Shown: piece by piece, positions 1 through 7,730 of the stretch
How positions within the stretch are numbered: position 1 is the first letter of the stretch
Layout: each line of letters starts with the position of its first letter
Source: Streptomyces sp. JHA26
GTDB lineage: Bacteria > Actinomycetota > Actinomycetes > Streptomycetales > Streptomycetaceae
Reading direction: 5' to 3'
DNA: 38,951 nucleotides
NCBI RefSeq assembly: GCF_002005565.1
Contig: NZ_BDJC01000059.1
Coordinates: 1 to 38,951 of the forward strand
Translations under genes and position numbers: made by a program
The notes under the pieces: model-generated
Seen by the model: the letters and a program-made list of their open reading frames with translations, nothing else
What the model was told of the DNA's origin: nothing
Database searches by the model: none

Positions 1-1163
1 GGCGGCGCGGCGGGCGCCTCGGCCCGGGCCGCGGGCGCCGGCGACGCGGAGGCGGTGACGGGACCGGCCGCCGCCGGCGTGACGAGCAGGTTCTTCGGCA
101 GCACGATCATGGCGCGGGTGCCCTGGTAGATGTTCGGTGCGGTCAGCTCGACCCGGAAACCGTAGTTCTCCGCCAGCAGGGACGCCACGCGCAGCCCGGT
201 CTGGGGGTGGGCGCCCAGCTGGGTGATGTCGTCGCGCTGCTCGCCGGACATCACGTTGCTGGCCCACAGCAGCCGCTCGTCGTCCATGCGCAGACCGGCG
301 TCGTCCACGATCAGGAAGAACGCGTGGTGGCCCTGCTCCAGCGACACGTGGACGTTCGCCGCGGGCGGGGAGTAGCGCAGCGCGTTGTCCAGCAGCACCG
401 CGAGGGCGTGCACGACCGCCTCCACGGCGCGGCCCTCGACGGCCACGGACCCCATCTCGGGGTGCTTGATCCGTTCGTACCCCTCGATCCGGCCCATCGC
501 CGCCCGCACGATGTCGGTCAGCGAGGTGGCGGGCCAGCGTCGCGAGAGCTTGTCACCGGCGAGCACGGCGTACCCCGAGGCGGTGAGCAGCATCTGCTGC
601 GTGAGGTGGTCGATCTCCACGAGCGTCGCGTACGCCTCGTCCGAGATGTGCCGCCGTACGCCCTGGCTGACGCTCCGGCCGAGCCGCGCGGCCCGGGCCA
701 CCACGTTGTTGGCGAAGCCGCGCACGGCGGCCCGGGCGACGCCCAGGGACTCGTGCCGTACCTGCGCGATCTGCCGTTCCGTGTCCTGCCGGATCCGGTC
801 GGCGGTCCGGGCGGCCGCCGCGCGTTCCTGCGCCCGTATCTCGCCCACCGCCGCGGCCAGCGCTCCGGGGAGGGCGAGCAGCCGCTCGCCGAGCGGCGTG
901 CCGTCGAGGTTCGGCGGGACGGTGAACGCGCCCTGGTGACCGGCGCCGTCGTGCCCGGCGCCGGCCGTCGCGGGGATCACGTCGGCCGCGAGGTGGCCCA
1001 CGCACTGCTCGGCCGCGAGGAGTTGCAGGGTGAGGCGGTCGGCGTGCCGGCGCAGCAGCTCGGTCTGGCGCCCGGCCTGGTCGCGTGCGCGCCGGAAGTA
1101 CCAGGCGGCCCCGGCTCCGGCCGCCGCCAGCAGCAGGGCGCCGGTCAATAGCAGTTCAGTCAT
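1..1163 (-). CDS. Conservon-type sensor histidine kinase-like ATP-binding protein (C-terminus beyond window)
   Basis: Read on the minus strand from ATG 1163 (GAGGA ribosome site just upstream); the frame stays open to the window edge, so the 3' end is missing. The N-terminus has one membrane segment (about residues 4-22, Leu/Ala-rich, then YFRRAR). A long Ala/Arg-rich helical linker follows, then a GHKL ATPase domain with an N box around LLDNALRYSPP, a G1-like VDDAGLRM and a G2-like QLGAHPQTGLRVAS. The domain ends in a strand GTRAMIVLPKNLL and a Pro/Ala-rich tail begins. Streptomyces conservons (cvn) encode such a membrane-anchored kinase-like protein followed by roadblock, DUF742 and GTPase genes; those would lie to the left, outside the window. 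The large sensor domain of nitrate-sensing relatives is absent. The class is firm; the conservon assignment is inferred. Confidence 0.85.
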   Translation of the reverse strand, partial: MTELLLTGALLLAAAGAGAAWYFRRARDQAGRQTELLRRHADRLTLQLLAAEQCVGHLAADVIPATAGAGHDGAGHQGAFTVPPNLDGTPLGERLLALPGALAAAVGEIRAQERAAAARTADRIRQDTERQIAQVRHESLGVARAAVRGFANNVVARAARLGRSVSQGVRRHISDEAYATLVEIDHLTQQMLLTASGYAVLAGDKLSRRWPATSLTDIVRAAMGRIEGYERIKHPEMGSVAVEGRAVEAVVHALAVLLDNALRYSPPAANVHVSLEQGHHAFFLIVDDAGLRMDDERLLWASNVMSGEQRDDITQLGAHPQTGLRVASLLAENYGFRVELTAPNIYQGTRAMIVLPKNLLVTPAAAGPVTASASPAPAARAEAPAAP

Positions 1164-1778
1164 CGGGTCCTCACGGATGGGGAAGCCGTCGGTGTGGGGG
1201 AGGGGGTGGGCCGGTCCCGGCGGGAGCGCACCGGCGCCGCGGGACGGCGGCCGGGGGCCTCAACAAGCCAGATGCAGCCGGTCTCTCGCGGCCTGCGGCG
1301 AAGCGGCGCGACGGCCCTCGACGCCTTCTCGCGGCACCGCCCGGGACCGCGTTCCCGCCACGCCCGCACGTGCCGATGGTTCGGCGACGCCGACAAGGGT
1401 GAGGGTGCACGACATGGATCTCCAGGGGACGAGCGGGGCCTGCGCGAGCGGTCGGACGGCGGACGGGGGCGGTTCGCCACAGTGCAGGGTCGTTCCTGCG
1501 GTCACCTGAACTGCCGCGTCCGCCAAGGGCGTTCGGCAGGGACCATACCCCTTGTGCTCACGCGTCGTGGCAGCTCGGTGACCAGGGACCGCCGCCCCCG
1601 GGAGTATGAGGTGAAAAATGCGCGGTTGACGGCCGACTGTCGATGGCCGGAAAAGTGGTTGATACACGAACCCGTGTTCTGTTAATCGTCGTCCCGTCCC
1701 GAGGACGCGTCCGCCGACCGCACGATCCGGCCGGATCCGCGCCCCGACCAGCCCCGCCACCCTCCAGGAGCCACCGCC
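1164..1778. other. Divergent intergenic region without a gene
   Basis: About 615 bases separate the kinase start from the deaminase start. No open frame here looks protein-like; those present encode Arg/Pro-rich shadow sequence. The right half is locally AT-richer (about 1605-1690) and probably holds the promoters of both divergent genes. On the minus strand a GGGTAT element near 1545 resembles a stress-sigma -10 motif, but no matching -35 is convincing. Confidence 0.4.
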
Positions 1779-2195
1779 GTGACGCACCCCGTCGACCACG
1801 AACTGATCCAGGCCGCGGCCGACGTCGCCCGCACGCGCAGCCACGGCGACCACCACACCATGGCGGCCGCGGCCCGCACCCGGGACGGCCGGATCGTCAC
1901 CGCGATGAACGCCTACCACTTCACCGGAGGCCCCTGCGCCGAGCTGGTCGTCATCGGCGCGGCGGCGGCGCAGGGCGCCTACGAACTGGACACGATGGTC
2001 GCCGTGGGCGACCGCGACCGGGGCGTGGTCCCCCCGTGCGGCCGCTGCCGCCAGGTCCTGTTCGACTACTTCCCCGACCTGAAGGTCATCGTGGGCACGG
2101 CCCCCCGCACCCGGACGGTCCCCGTCGCCGACCTCCTCCCGGAGACGTACGTCTGGGCGGACCACCAGCTGGAGACCGACGGAACGGATTCCTGA
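1779..2195 (+). CDS. Cytidine deaminase family protein, blasticidin-S deaminase-like
   Basis: A 138-aa zinc-dependent deaminase starting at GTG 1779, with CAGGAG 8 bases upstream. The signature is HFTGGPCAELVV (Cys as first zinc ligand, Glu as proton shuttle), then PPCGRCRQVLFDY (PCxxC, the other two zinc cysteines), and near the end LLPETYVW. The order CAE...PCxxC with a C-terminal LLPxxYVW is the pattern remembered for blasticidin-S deaminases, and the match continues over most of the length. Expected reaction: hydrolytic deamination of a cytosine nucleoside or cytosine-containing antibiotic, in the cytoplasm. It sits alone, convergent with the following methyltransferase. Ordinary cytidine salvage is the alternative; sequence alone cannot decide the substrate. 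Confidence 0.85.
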   Translation: MTHPVDHELIQAAADVARTRSHGDHHTMAAAARTRDGRIVTAMNAYHFTGGPCAELVVIGAAAAQGAYELDTMVAVGDRDRGVVPPCGRCRQVLFDYFPDLKVIVGTAPRTRTVPVADLLPETYVWADHQLETDGTDS

Positions 2196-2246
2196 CGGCG
2201 CACCGCCGCCCGGCCGGACGGCCCGTGCCGTGCCCGCGCCTCGTGG

Positions 2247-3047
2247 TCAGGCCGCGGCACGGAAGACGTACGCCGTCATCGGGGCGGTGACCGGCCCCGG
2301 ACCCAGACGGGCCGTCATCTCCTCGACGACGACGGCCCGGACGGCCGGCCCGCCGCCGCGCTCCTCGACGGCCGCGCGCACCGGTGTCCCGGTGAGGTAC
2401 CCGGTGGCGAGGTCGGCGGTCGACGCGGCCCGCCCCTGAAGCGTCAGCTCCTGCTCGTCCTCGACGGCGAACCCGGCGGCCACCAGATCGGCGGTCACGA
2501 CGGCGGGCTCGGCACAGCCGTGCGGGACCGTCCGGAAGAACCGCGGCGGGTCGACCGGGAAGGCCCGCTCCAGCCCGGCCTGCAGCGCGGCCTCGAAGAC
2601 GTGCCTCCCGAGCGGACCCCAGGTGGTGAACAGGAACCGGCCGCCCGGGGCCAGCACCCGGCGGACCTCGGTGAACGCCTGGACGCGGTCGGGAAAGAAC
2701 ATCACGCCGAACTGGCAGACCACCAGGTCGAAGCCCCCGTCCGCGAACGGCAGCCGCTGCGCGTCCGCCTGCCCCCACACCGCACCGGGGACCCGGGCCG
2801 ACCCGAAGGCGACCATGCCCTCGTTCAGGTCGGTGGCCGTCACCTCGGCCGAGGGCGCCGCCGTGAGCAGCTCCCCCGTCAGCACGCCGGTCCCCGCCGC
2901 GAGTTCCAGGACCCGCCGAGGACGGAGTGCCGCCGCCCGGGCGGCCAGGTCCTCGGCGAAGGGCCGGAAGACCACCGGCACGAGGTACCGCTCGTAGGCC
3001 GCCGGCATGGATGCGGACCACCGCCGGCCGGCGTCGAATCCCGTCAT
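2247..3047 (-). CDS. Class I SAM-dependent methyltransferase
   Basis: A 266-aa protein on the minus strand. The start is taken as ATG 3047 (protein begins MTGFDAGRRW); a GTG two codons upstream is also possible, and the longer open frame further upstream is low-complexity. It has a Rossmann-type methyltransferase core: motif I VLELAAGTGVLTGEL, motif II acidic end in VTATDLNEGM, motif III GQADAQRLPF and the motif IV region FDLVVCQFGVMFFPD, followed by a VRRVLAPGGRFLFTTW strand. This is the methyltransferase type-11/25 layout used for small molecules and lipids. The substrate is unknown. It is convergent with the deaminase (51-bp gap) and has no operon partner. Confidence 0.85.
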   Translation of the reverse strand: MTGFDAGRRWSASMPAAYERYLVPVVFRPFAEDLAARAAALRPRRVLELAAGTGVLTGELLTAAPSAEVTATDLNEGMVAFGSARVPGAVWGQADAQRLPFADGGFDLVVCQFGVMFFPDRVQAFTEVRRVLAPGGRFLFTTWGPLGRHVFEAALQAGLERAFPVDPPRFFRTVPHGCAEPAVVTADLVAAGFAVEDEQELTLQGRAASTADLATGYLTGTPVRAAVEERGGGPAVRAVVVEEMTARLGPGPVTAPMTAYVFRAAA

Positions 3048-3586
3048 CCTCACGACGGTAGCGCCGCGTCGGGAAAGCCCTTCCCCGCCGCGCCGCCGCG
3101 CCGCCGTGCCCCCGGAGCCGGCCCCCACCCGGCGGGAGCCCGCACCCGGCACCCGTGAGCCCGGCCCCACGCCCGGGCGCCGCCACCCGGAAGCCCCGCT
3201 CCCGGCGGACGTCCACGAGCCGTCTCCCCCGCCCCCGCCCTCCCCCGGGCCGGCGTCCTCCGGGCGGGTGAGGGAGACGTCCGGGACGCCCCCACCAGGA
3301 CACTCTTCCGGATGAACACCCGTGCCCCCGCCGACAGGCCCCCGCACCCGCCCCCGACGCCGGAACACCCCCACCCCGCGGGGCCGCGGCGTCCCCACCG
3401 GCCGCGCGACGGGGCGGACACCCCCGCAGCGGGCGCGCCCCACGGCCGCGCCCCCGTCGCTACGATCTGCGCCGCTGTAGGCCGATGCGTCCCTGCATGC
3501 CCTCGCATACGCGGCCGACCTGCCGTTATGCCGTCATGCAGCGCGAGGACGCCCGGCCGTTCCGCCACAGGACGGGGAGAGAAGAC
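3048..3586. other. GC-rich intergenic stretch, no gene seen
   Basis: About 540 bases between divergent genes. The open frames encode only Pro/Arg/Ala-rich shadow sequence. Possible control elements lie at the right end: TACGAT at 3461-3466 could be a -10 box, and a CATG-rich segment at 3494-3510 contains CATGCCCTC, which recurs inverted at 4771-4779 behind the next gene. Confidence 0.35.
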
Positions 3587-4711
3587 ATGGCGTACGGACA
3601 GCAGGACCCGGGGGGCCGGGAGCAGCCACCGGGGGTGGAGCTGGCGCGGTTGCTCCGACGCTGGTGGGAGGAGGCCGGGAACTCACCCGGCGGCATGCGC
3701 CCGACCCAGCAGGCGCTGGCCAAGAGGGCGGGCGTCGACCAGACCACCCTCTCGCGCTACCTGAACCCGAAGCACACGTCGAGCGCGCCCCCGCGCGTGG
3801 TGCAGACCCTGCACGCCCAGCTGCGCGCTCCGGCGGCGGAACTGGAACGGGCGCTGGCGCTGTGCCGGACCGTGCAGGAGGAGAACAACCGCCACCGCAC
3901 CCCCGGCGCCAAACAGACGCCCGCCCCCGCGGCCGGACCGGCCGCCGTCACCGGCCCCGGCCACCCCCACCGGCGGGACACGCCCCCCGTGACCGCGCCC
4001 GACACCGCGCCCGGCACCGCCCTCGGCACCGCCCTCGGAACGCCCGGGGCGGCCGGAACGAACGAGGGCGGCCCCCCGGCCCGGCCCCGCTCCCGCCGGG
4101 CGCTGCCGTTGCTGATGCTGGCGGCCGTGATCCTGGCCTTCGTCGCCGGAATGGGCACGCACCGACTGGTCGCCACGGGCCGTGACGTCACCGCCGCCGG
4201 CGCGGCCGGTGCCGTCCCCGCGGGCGAGGTGCCGCCCGAGTGGCCCCTGCTGCTCATGGCGAAGGAGGACCAGTACTCCCGCGGCCGTGCCCTGCAGCAC
4301 CTGCTGAACGCGCACGGCTACAAGGTCAGGGCGGACGGCTTCTTCGGGAAGGAGACCCGGGACGCCGTCATGGACTTCCAGCGCAGGCACCACCTGCCGT
4401 CCGACGGCAAGGTGGGCAGGAAGACCTGGCCGGAACTGGTGAAGAGGGCGGGCCCCGGAGACCGGGGACCGCACGTCCTGGCCCTCCAGGAACTCCTGGA
4501 CAACGTGGGCCAGGGCGGCACGGTGGTGTCGGGCACGTTCAGCGCCGTGACCGAGGAGGACCTGGAGTTCTTCCAGCGCACGTGCCACCTTCCGGTGACC
4601 GGCCGGGCGGATCCGGAGACCTGGCTGTTCCTGCTGGCGCGACAGCGCCCGCCCGTCAGGTCCCCGGCGTACCAGACCTCCACGAGCCTGCCCGGGCCCA
4701 CCTCCGCGTGA
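3587..4711 (+). CDS. Membrane protein: N-terminal HTH, one TM segment, two peptidoglycan-binding domains
   Basis: A 374-aa protein. ATG 3587 is preferred because GGGGAGAG lies just upstream, although the frame is open back to 3485. Residues about 15-65 resemble an XRE-type helix-turn-helix (PTQQALAKRAGVDQTTLSRYL). A low-complexity Pro/Ala/Thr linker follows, with a short DNA repeat near 4010-4035. A membrane helix lies at about 173-190 (LPLLMLAAVILAFVAGMG). Two PG_binding_1 repeats follow outside the membrane: one with ALQHLLNAHGYKV...GFFGKETRDAVMDFQRRH, the second with LALQELLDN...DLEFFQRTCHLP. The layout suggests a cytoplasmic DNA-binding head tied to a wall-sensing exterior. The L,D-transpeptidase gene downstream on the same strand supports a cell-wall role. 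Domain calls are good; function is inferred. Confidence 0.85.
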   Translation: MAYGQQDPGGREQPPGVELARLLRRWWEEAGNSPGGMRPTQQALAKRAGVDQTTLSRYLNPKHTSSAPPRVVQTLHAQLRAPAAELERALALCRTVQEENNRHRTPGAKQTPAPAAGPAAVTGPGHPHRRDTPPVTAPDTAPGTALGTALGTPGAAGTNEGGPPARPRSRRALPLLMLAAVILAFVAGMGTHRLVATGRDVTAAGAAGAVPAGEVPPEWPLLLMAKEDQYSRGRALQHLLNAHGYKVRADGFFGKETRDAVMDFQRRHHLPSDGKVGRKTWPELVKRAGPGDRGPHVLALQELLDNVGQGGTVVSGTFSAVTEEDLEFFQRTCHLPVTGRADPETWLFLLARQRPPVRSPAYQTSTSLPGPTSA

Positions 4712-5079
4712 ACGGGACGGCAGCCCCGCGCACCCGGCCCCCCCCGCGCATGCCGTGCGGGCGCGTGCATGAGGGCATGACCGCAGGTCAGAGGCTTTCC
4801 CCATGCAGTGCATGGATGCGCCTGGGCAAGCGGCCGCGATCGGCTCCCCGCGCCCGCCCCGTCCGGTGATGCTGGTGCCGCGACCGGAGCTCCGGCACGC
4901 CCCGCCCCCGCCGACGGGGCGACGCGTACGGAGCACCCCACCGGTCCCCTCGCCCGGGCCTTCCCGCCGCCGGATCGCACCGGCCGGCCGCGCTCCGGGC
5001 GACCCGCCCTCCACGCCGCGCCCGTGCGCGGTCGAACGAGGGACACCGCGAACCGCACGAGAAGAAGCGAGGCACGCAC
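4712..5079. promoter_or_regulatory. Intergenic region with a 13-bp CATG palindrome
   Basis: About 370 bases between the two cell-wall genes. Bases 4802-4814 form a perfect palindrome, CATGCA-G-TGCATG. Upstream, GAGGGCATG at 4771-4779 is the inverse of CATGCCCTC at 3496-3504 in front of the HTH-PGBD gene. These are plausible operator sites for the neighbouring HTH protein, but this is inference. The rest is Pro/Arg-rich shadow sequence with no gene. Confidence 0.35.
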
Positions 5080-5652
5080 ATGCACCACAACGGACGACAC
5101 CTGCGCGCAGTCCTGGCCGCCGGAGCCGTGGCCACCACGCTGGCCCTGGCACCGACCGCGGTCGCCCACAGCCCCGCCGAAGCCCCGGCGGCGGCCCGGC
5201 AGGCGACGACCCTGGTCTTCGACAAGAACCAGGGCGACCCCACCAACTCGCGGCTCTCCGTCTACCAGGGCAAGAAGCTCTGGGCCACCTACCGGGCCGG
5301 ATCGGGCACCGGCGTCAAGAACGACTGCGTGCGCAACAAGGGCTGGATGCCGAACGGCAACTGGAAGATCAAGCTCAAGTCCCGCACCTACAACGGCGAG
5401 TACATCAAGGGGTACGCCGTCTACCTGCAGGACATGAAGTGCTCCAAGCGCACCCTGACCCGCACCGAGATGTTCATCCACTCCGAGATGAACCGCGACG
5501 GCAGCTCGGGCAGGACCGAGACCCGCCGCTGGGACGGGGCCGGCGACTACAAGTCCAACGGCTGCGTGAAGCTGCACCCGACGGACATCAAGAAGATGTT
5601 CCGCCTCCTCGACCGCATCGGCTGGCCCACCCACCTGCGCGTGGTGTCCTGA
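5080..5652 (+). CDS. L,D-transpeptidase (YkuD fold), secreted
   Basis: A 190-aa protein from ATG 5080 (GAAGCGAGG upstream). Residues 1-30 form a signal peptide (basic n-region, hydrophobic AVLAAGAVATTLALA, then an AVAHS cleavage region). The catalytic domain is recognisable by the YkuD signature: MFIHSEMN (catalytic His region) and, about 35 residues later, SNGCVKL with the nucleophilic Cys. It would make 3-3 cross-links in peptidoglycan, or act as a murein remodeller, outside the membrane. It is shorter than the large Ldt proteins with Ig-like domains and has no separate LysM or PG-binding domain; the upstream HTH-PGBD protein could supply wall binding. A strong terminator follows. Confidence 0.9.
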   Translation: MHHNGRHLRAVLAAGAVATTLALAPTAVAHSPAEAPAAARQATTLVFDKNQGDPTNSRLSVYQGKKLWATYRAGSGTGVKNDCVRNKGWMPNGNWKIKLKSRTYNGEYIKGYAVYLQDMKCSKRTLTRTEMFIHSEMNRDGSSGRTETRRWDGAGDYKSNGCVKLHPTDIKKMFRLLDRIGWPTHLRVVS

Positions 5653-5687
5653 CCCGGGCACGGCGCCCGCCACCGGGCGCGGCAGTC

Positions 5688-5724
5688 GCCGCGGACCGCC
5701 GGGACGACCCCGGCGGTCCGCGGC
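5688..5724 (+). terminator. Intrinsic terminator hairpin after the L,D-transpeptidase gene
   Basis: A perfect 16-bp GC-rich inverted repeat: left arm 5688-5703, 5-base loop ACGAC, right arm 5709-5724. It lies 36 bases after the stop codon. There is no U-tract, which is common for Streptomyces terminators. Confidence 0.75.
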
Positions 5725-5885
5725 GGTCCGCTCCGACCGACAGACGTCCCCACCCGCCGACGACAGCACCACCCGCCCCGCGCCGCGAGGTTCACCGAGC
5801 CGGTCCCGGAGCGACCGGGCCCCGGGCACTCCGGCGCCCCGGGTCGGCCGACCGGTCGGCGGGCGGGACTGAGATCCTTCTTCCC

Positions 5886-6071
5886 ATGAGCACCCCACCA
5901 GACGGCCTCCCGGTCTACCGCGTCCTGACCGGCCCCGACGACGCCTCGTTCTGCCACCGCGTGAGCGAGGCGCTCGGCCTCGGCTACGAACTGCACGAAG
6001 GCCCCGCCGTCACCTTCGACGGCGAGAGGGTCATCGTCGCCCAGGCACTGATCTGGCCGACGTCGCCGTAA
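5886..6071 (+). CDS. DUF1737 domain protein
   Basis: A 61-aa protein from ATG 5886, ending TAA 6071. The whole protein fits the small DUF1737 family: YRVLTGPDD at the start, FCHRVSEALGLGYELHEGPAVTF in the middle and VAQALIWP at the end. The frame is open far upstream, but that part is shadow of the transpeptidase gene. DUF1737 is a short domain of unknown function found alone or at the ends of larger proteins. No operon partner is seen. Confidence 0.8.
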   Translation: MSTPPDGLPVYRVLTGPDDASFCHRVSEALGLGYELHEGPAVTFDGERVIVAQALIWPTSP

Positions 6072-6392
6072 CACCCCCGGGAGTACGGGGCGGTCGGGAC
6101 CGGCTGCTCCGGACACCGAGCGCGATCGTCGACGGCCCCCTCGAGACCTCAACCGCCGAAAGCCCGCCACGACGGCGGGAGCGCCGGACGGCCACCCGTC
6201 ACGTGTGCCACCCAAGCCCCGGGCCGGCACCAGCCACGCCTCCTCGGTGAAGGCCTCCGGCCCATGGCGCCGAAGGCCGGACACGGCGGCCCGCCCGGGC
6301 CTCGGAGGGGCGGAGGTACGGCGGGCCACTTCACTCATAAAGACGAGTGGTGGCGGACACCCCCGCTGACCTGGGGATATGCGAAGAGAATG
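6072..6392. other. Intergenic stretch without a gene
   Basis: About 320 bases between the DUF1737 gene and the direct-repeat region. A short hairpin (CCCGCC/GGCGGG, 6163-6179) could terminate the DUF1737 transcript. The right end becomes AT-richer from about 6335. No protein-like frame was seen on either strand. Confidence 0.35.
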
Positions 6393-6454
6393 TTCCAGAT
6401 CCGAATAATCTCATCCAGAACTGAATAGATGGGCTAGATTATCCAGTGCCGAAT
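6393..6454 (+). repeat. Three 14-bp direct repeats (iteron- or operator-like)
   Basis: The motif WTCCAGNNCYGAAT occurs three times in the same orientation: 6393-6406 (TTCCAGATCCGAAT), 6413-6426 (ATCCAGAACTGAAT) and 6441-6454 (ATCCAGTGCCGAAT). Start-to-start spacing is 20 and 28 bp. They lie in an AT-rich patch directly before a RepL-like winged-helix gene. A TAGATT (6435-6440) between copies 2 and 3 could be a -10 box, so protein bound to the repeats would block the promoter. Either autoregulatory operators or iterons of a replication origin would fit. Confidence 0.6.
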
Positions 6455-6523
6455 CAGGAGACGTCAGCGCTGGAACGGATCAGTCAGCGCTGCACGCCTT
6501 TCATTCACCCCTGGGGGTACTCT

Positions 6524-7042
6524 GTGCGTGCGGCCCGGCGAGTGACCCGGATCGAGACCGTGAACAAGCGGACGGGCGAGGTGAACGACTTCGCCGTGCA
6601 CTCGTCGGTCCCGGCCGCGCACGGTCTCTGGTTCAGGGGAGGTGGCTTCACCACGATGGGATACGCCGCTCACAACGCCCTGGCGGACGCGGACCTCAGC
6701 GTCAGCGCGTACAAGCTGTTCCACAAGATGTGCGCCCTCCAGAACCGCAAGGACCACGGCTTGGTCATCGTCGAGAGCCAGGCGAAGTTCGCCGAGCAGG
6801 TGGGCATGTCGCAGGCCTCCGTCTCGCGCGGCCTCAAGCAGCTCGCCGCCCACGGCTTCATCTACCCCGACGGCCGCAACTGGCGCATCAGGCCCGACTT
6901 CGTGTTCAACGGCAACGGTGCGGCGCAGGGGGAGGCGGTGCGGAACATCCCCGTCGGCACCCCCGACCCGTACGCCGGCGGGCGCACGGACCTGACGGTC
7001 ATCGAGGGCGGGAACGAGGGGCCGGACGAGGGCGAGGCGTGA
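6524..7042 (+). CDS. Winged-helix DNA-binding protein, RepL/MarR-like
   Basis: 172 aa from GTG 6524, chosen because GGGGGT lies 6 bases upstream. The frame is open to a GTG at 6446, but that codon lies inside the third direct repeat and lacks a ribosome site. The core (SVSAYKLFHKMCALQ, then AKFAEQVGMSQASVSRGLKQL and a wing HGFIYPDGRNWRIRPDFVFNG) is a winged helix in which a two-state alternative (conserved growth in a fixed genetic context) is read as in RepL-type plasmid initiators and MarR-like regulators. No catalytic domain is present. With the three upstream repeats this may be a self-regulated repressor, or the remnant replication initiator of an integrated element. No integrase or attachment site was found nearby. 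Confidence 0.7.
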   Translation: MRAARRVTRIETVNKRTGEVNDFAVHSSVPAAHGLWFRGGGFTTMGYAAHNALADADLSVSAYKLFHKMCALQNRKDHGLVIVESQAKFAEQVGMSQASVSRGLKQLAAHGFIYPDGRNWRIRPDFVFNGNGAAQGEAVRNIPVGTPDPYAGGRTDLTVIEGGNEGPDEGEA

Positions 7043-7067
7043 CGCGGTCGGCTCAGGGCTCGTAGAG

Positions 7068-7351
7068 CTACTCGGGGTTTCCGTCGTCCGGGGTCACCGA
7101 AGTGATCGCAACCGTCGGAGGCGGGGGCGCCGGTGTGTACACGTACGCCACTGCCAACCCGGGCAAGCCGCCTGCGGGCTCGATCCTTGTCTTGCGCACC
7201 TCCGTGCCGTCGTGTCGCCGGGGCCCAGCAGTACTCCGAGTCGAGGCACCAGCTCCAGCTCACGACGTAAGGCTTCCAGCGCCTGTTCCACGCCGAGATC
7301 CTTCGCGCGCTGAGCCGCTCGCGCTGTCACGACAGCGATGACACCTGCCAT
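7068..7351 (-). pseudogene. Frameshifted small toxin-like gene
   Basis: The gene starts at ATG 7351 (MAGVIAVVTARAAQRAKDLG) and reads well to about LGVLLGP. After that the frame turns into Arg/Cys-rich nonsense ending at 7094. In the neighbouring frame a protein-like sequence continues as GTEVRKTRIEPAGGLPG, AVAYVYTPAPPPPTVAITSV and TPDDGNPE, with a stop at 7068-7070. The total of 284 bases is one short of a multiple of three, so a single-base deletion is likely, perhaps in the G tract at 7220-7223. The gene overlaps the end of the DUF6247-like gene by 25 bases, as in toxin-antitoxin pairs. It also carries a TTA codon (7268-7270), rare in Streptomyces and dependent on bldA tRNA. The toxin role is inferred from size and context. 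A sequencing error is possible. Confidence 0.6.
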
Positions 7352-7650
7352 TCGCCCCGAGCCTCCCGCTTCGTCCGCATCGCCAGGTCGATGCCTTCCT
7401 GGAGGGCGATGTCGAAGTCAGGGTCCTGGTACAGGCGGATCCTCCCCCTGTAGTCGACGATCACTGCGGCGACGGCCTTGAGGTCCGTCTCCGTCGACGC
7501 CTCGAGCGCACGCTGCAGGTCGACCTCGAAAGTCTCCTGGTCACCGGGAAAACCATGGCCGGAACGCAGAGCGGCTCTTATGTCACCGATGGTCCTCAAC
7601 GGCAGCGGTGCAGAAGTACCGGCCTCAGCGTGCTGTGCGCTCACGATCAT
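7327..7650 (-). CDS. DUF6247-like small protein, possible antitoxin
   Basis: 107 aa from ATG 7650 with a good GAGGAG site. The sequence IGDIRAALRSGHGFPGDQETFEVDLQRAL, followed by YRGRIRLYQDPDFDIALQEGIDLA, resembles the actinobacterial DUF6247 group as I remember it. The function of that group is not established. The last 25 bases overlap the frameshifted toxin-like gene, suggesting translational coupling. Rare ATA and AGA codons occur together near residue 23, unlike the neighbours and compatible with acquisition. A small palindrome ACTCGGAGT (7675-7683) lies just upstream of the start and could be an autoregulatory site. Antitoxin is a context guess. Confidence 0.6.
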   Translation of the reverse strand: MIVSAQHAEAGTSAPLPLRTIGDIRAALRSGHGFPGDQETFEVDLQRALEASTETDLKAVAAVIVDYRGRIRLYQDPDFDIALQEGIDLAMRTKREARGEWQVSSLS

Positions 7651-7730
7651 CCGCTCCTCGGTCTCATCGGTAGTACTCGGAGTCTCCTACACATGCTGCT
7701 CGTCGCGGGCTCGGCCGGACGCGTCACACC

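Noticed and set aside
385..1151. Several long plus-strand frames opposite the sensor kinase
   Set aside because: They are Arg/Pro-rich or repetitive and mirror the kinase, whose minus-strand frame has clear GHKL motifs.
3312..3764. Plus-strand frame of 150 codons before the HTH-PGBD gene
   Set aside because: Pro/Arg/Ala-rich composition without domains, overlapping the start of a better gene in another frame.
6446..6523. Upstream GTG at 6446 as start of the winged-helix gene
   Set aside because: It lies inside the third direct repeat and has no ribosome site; GTG 6524 has one.
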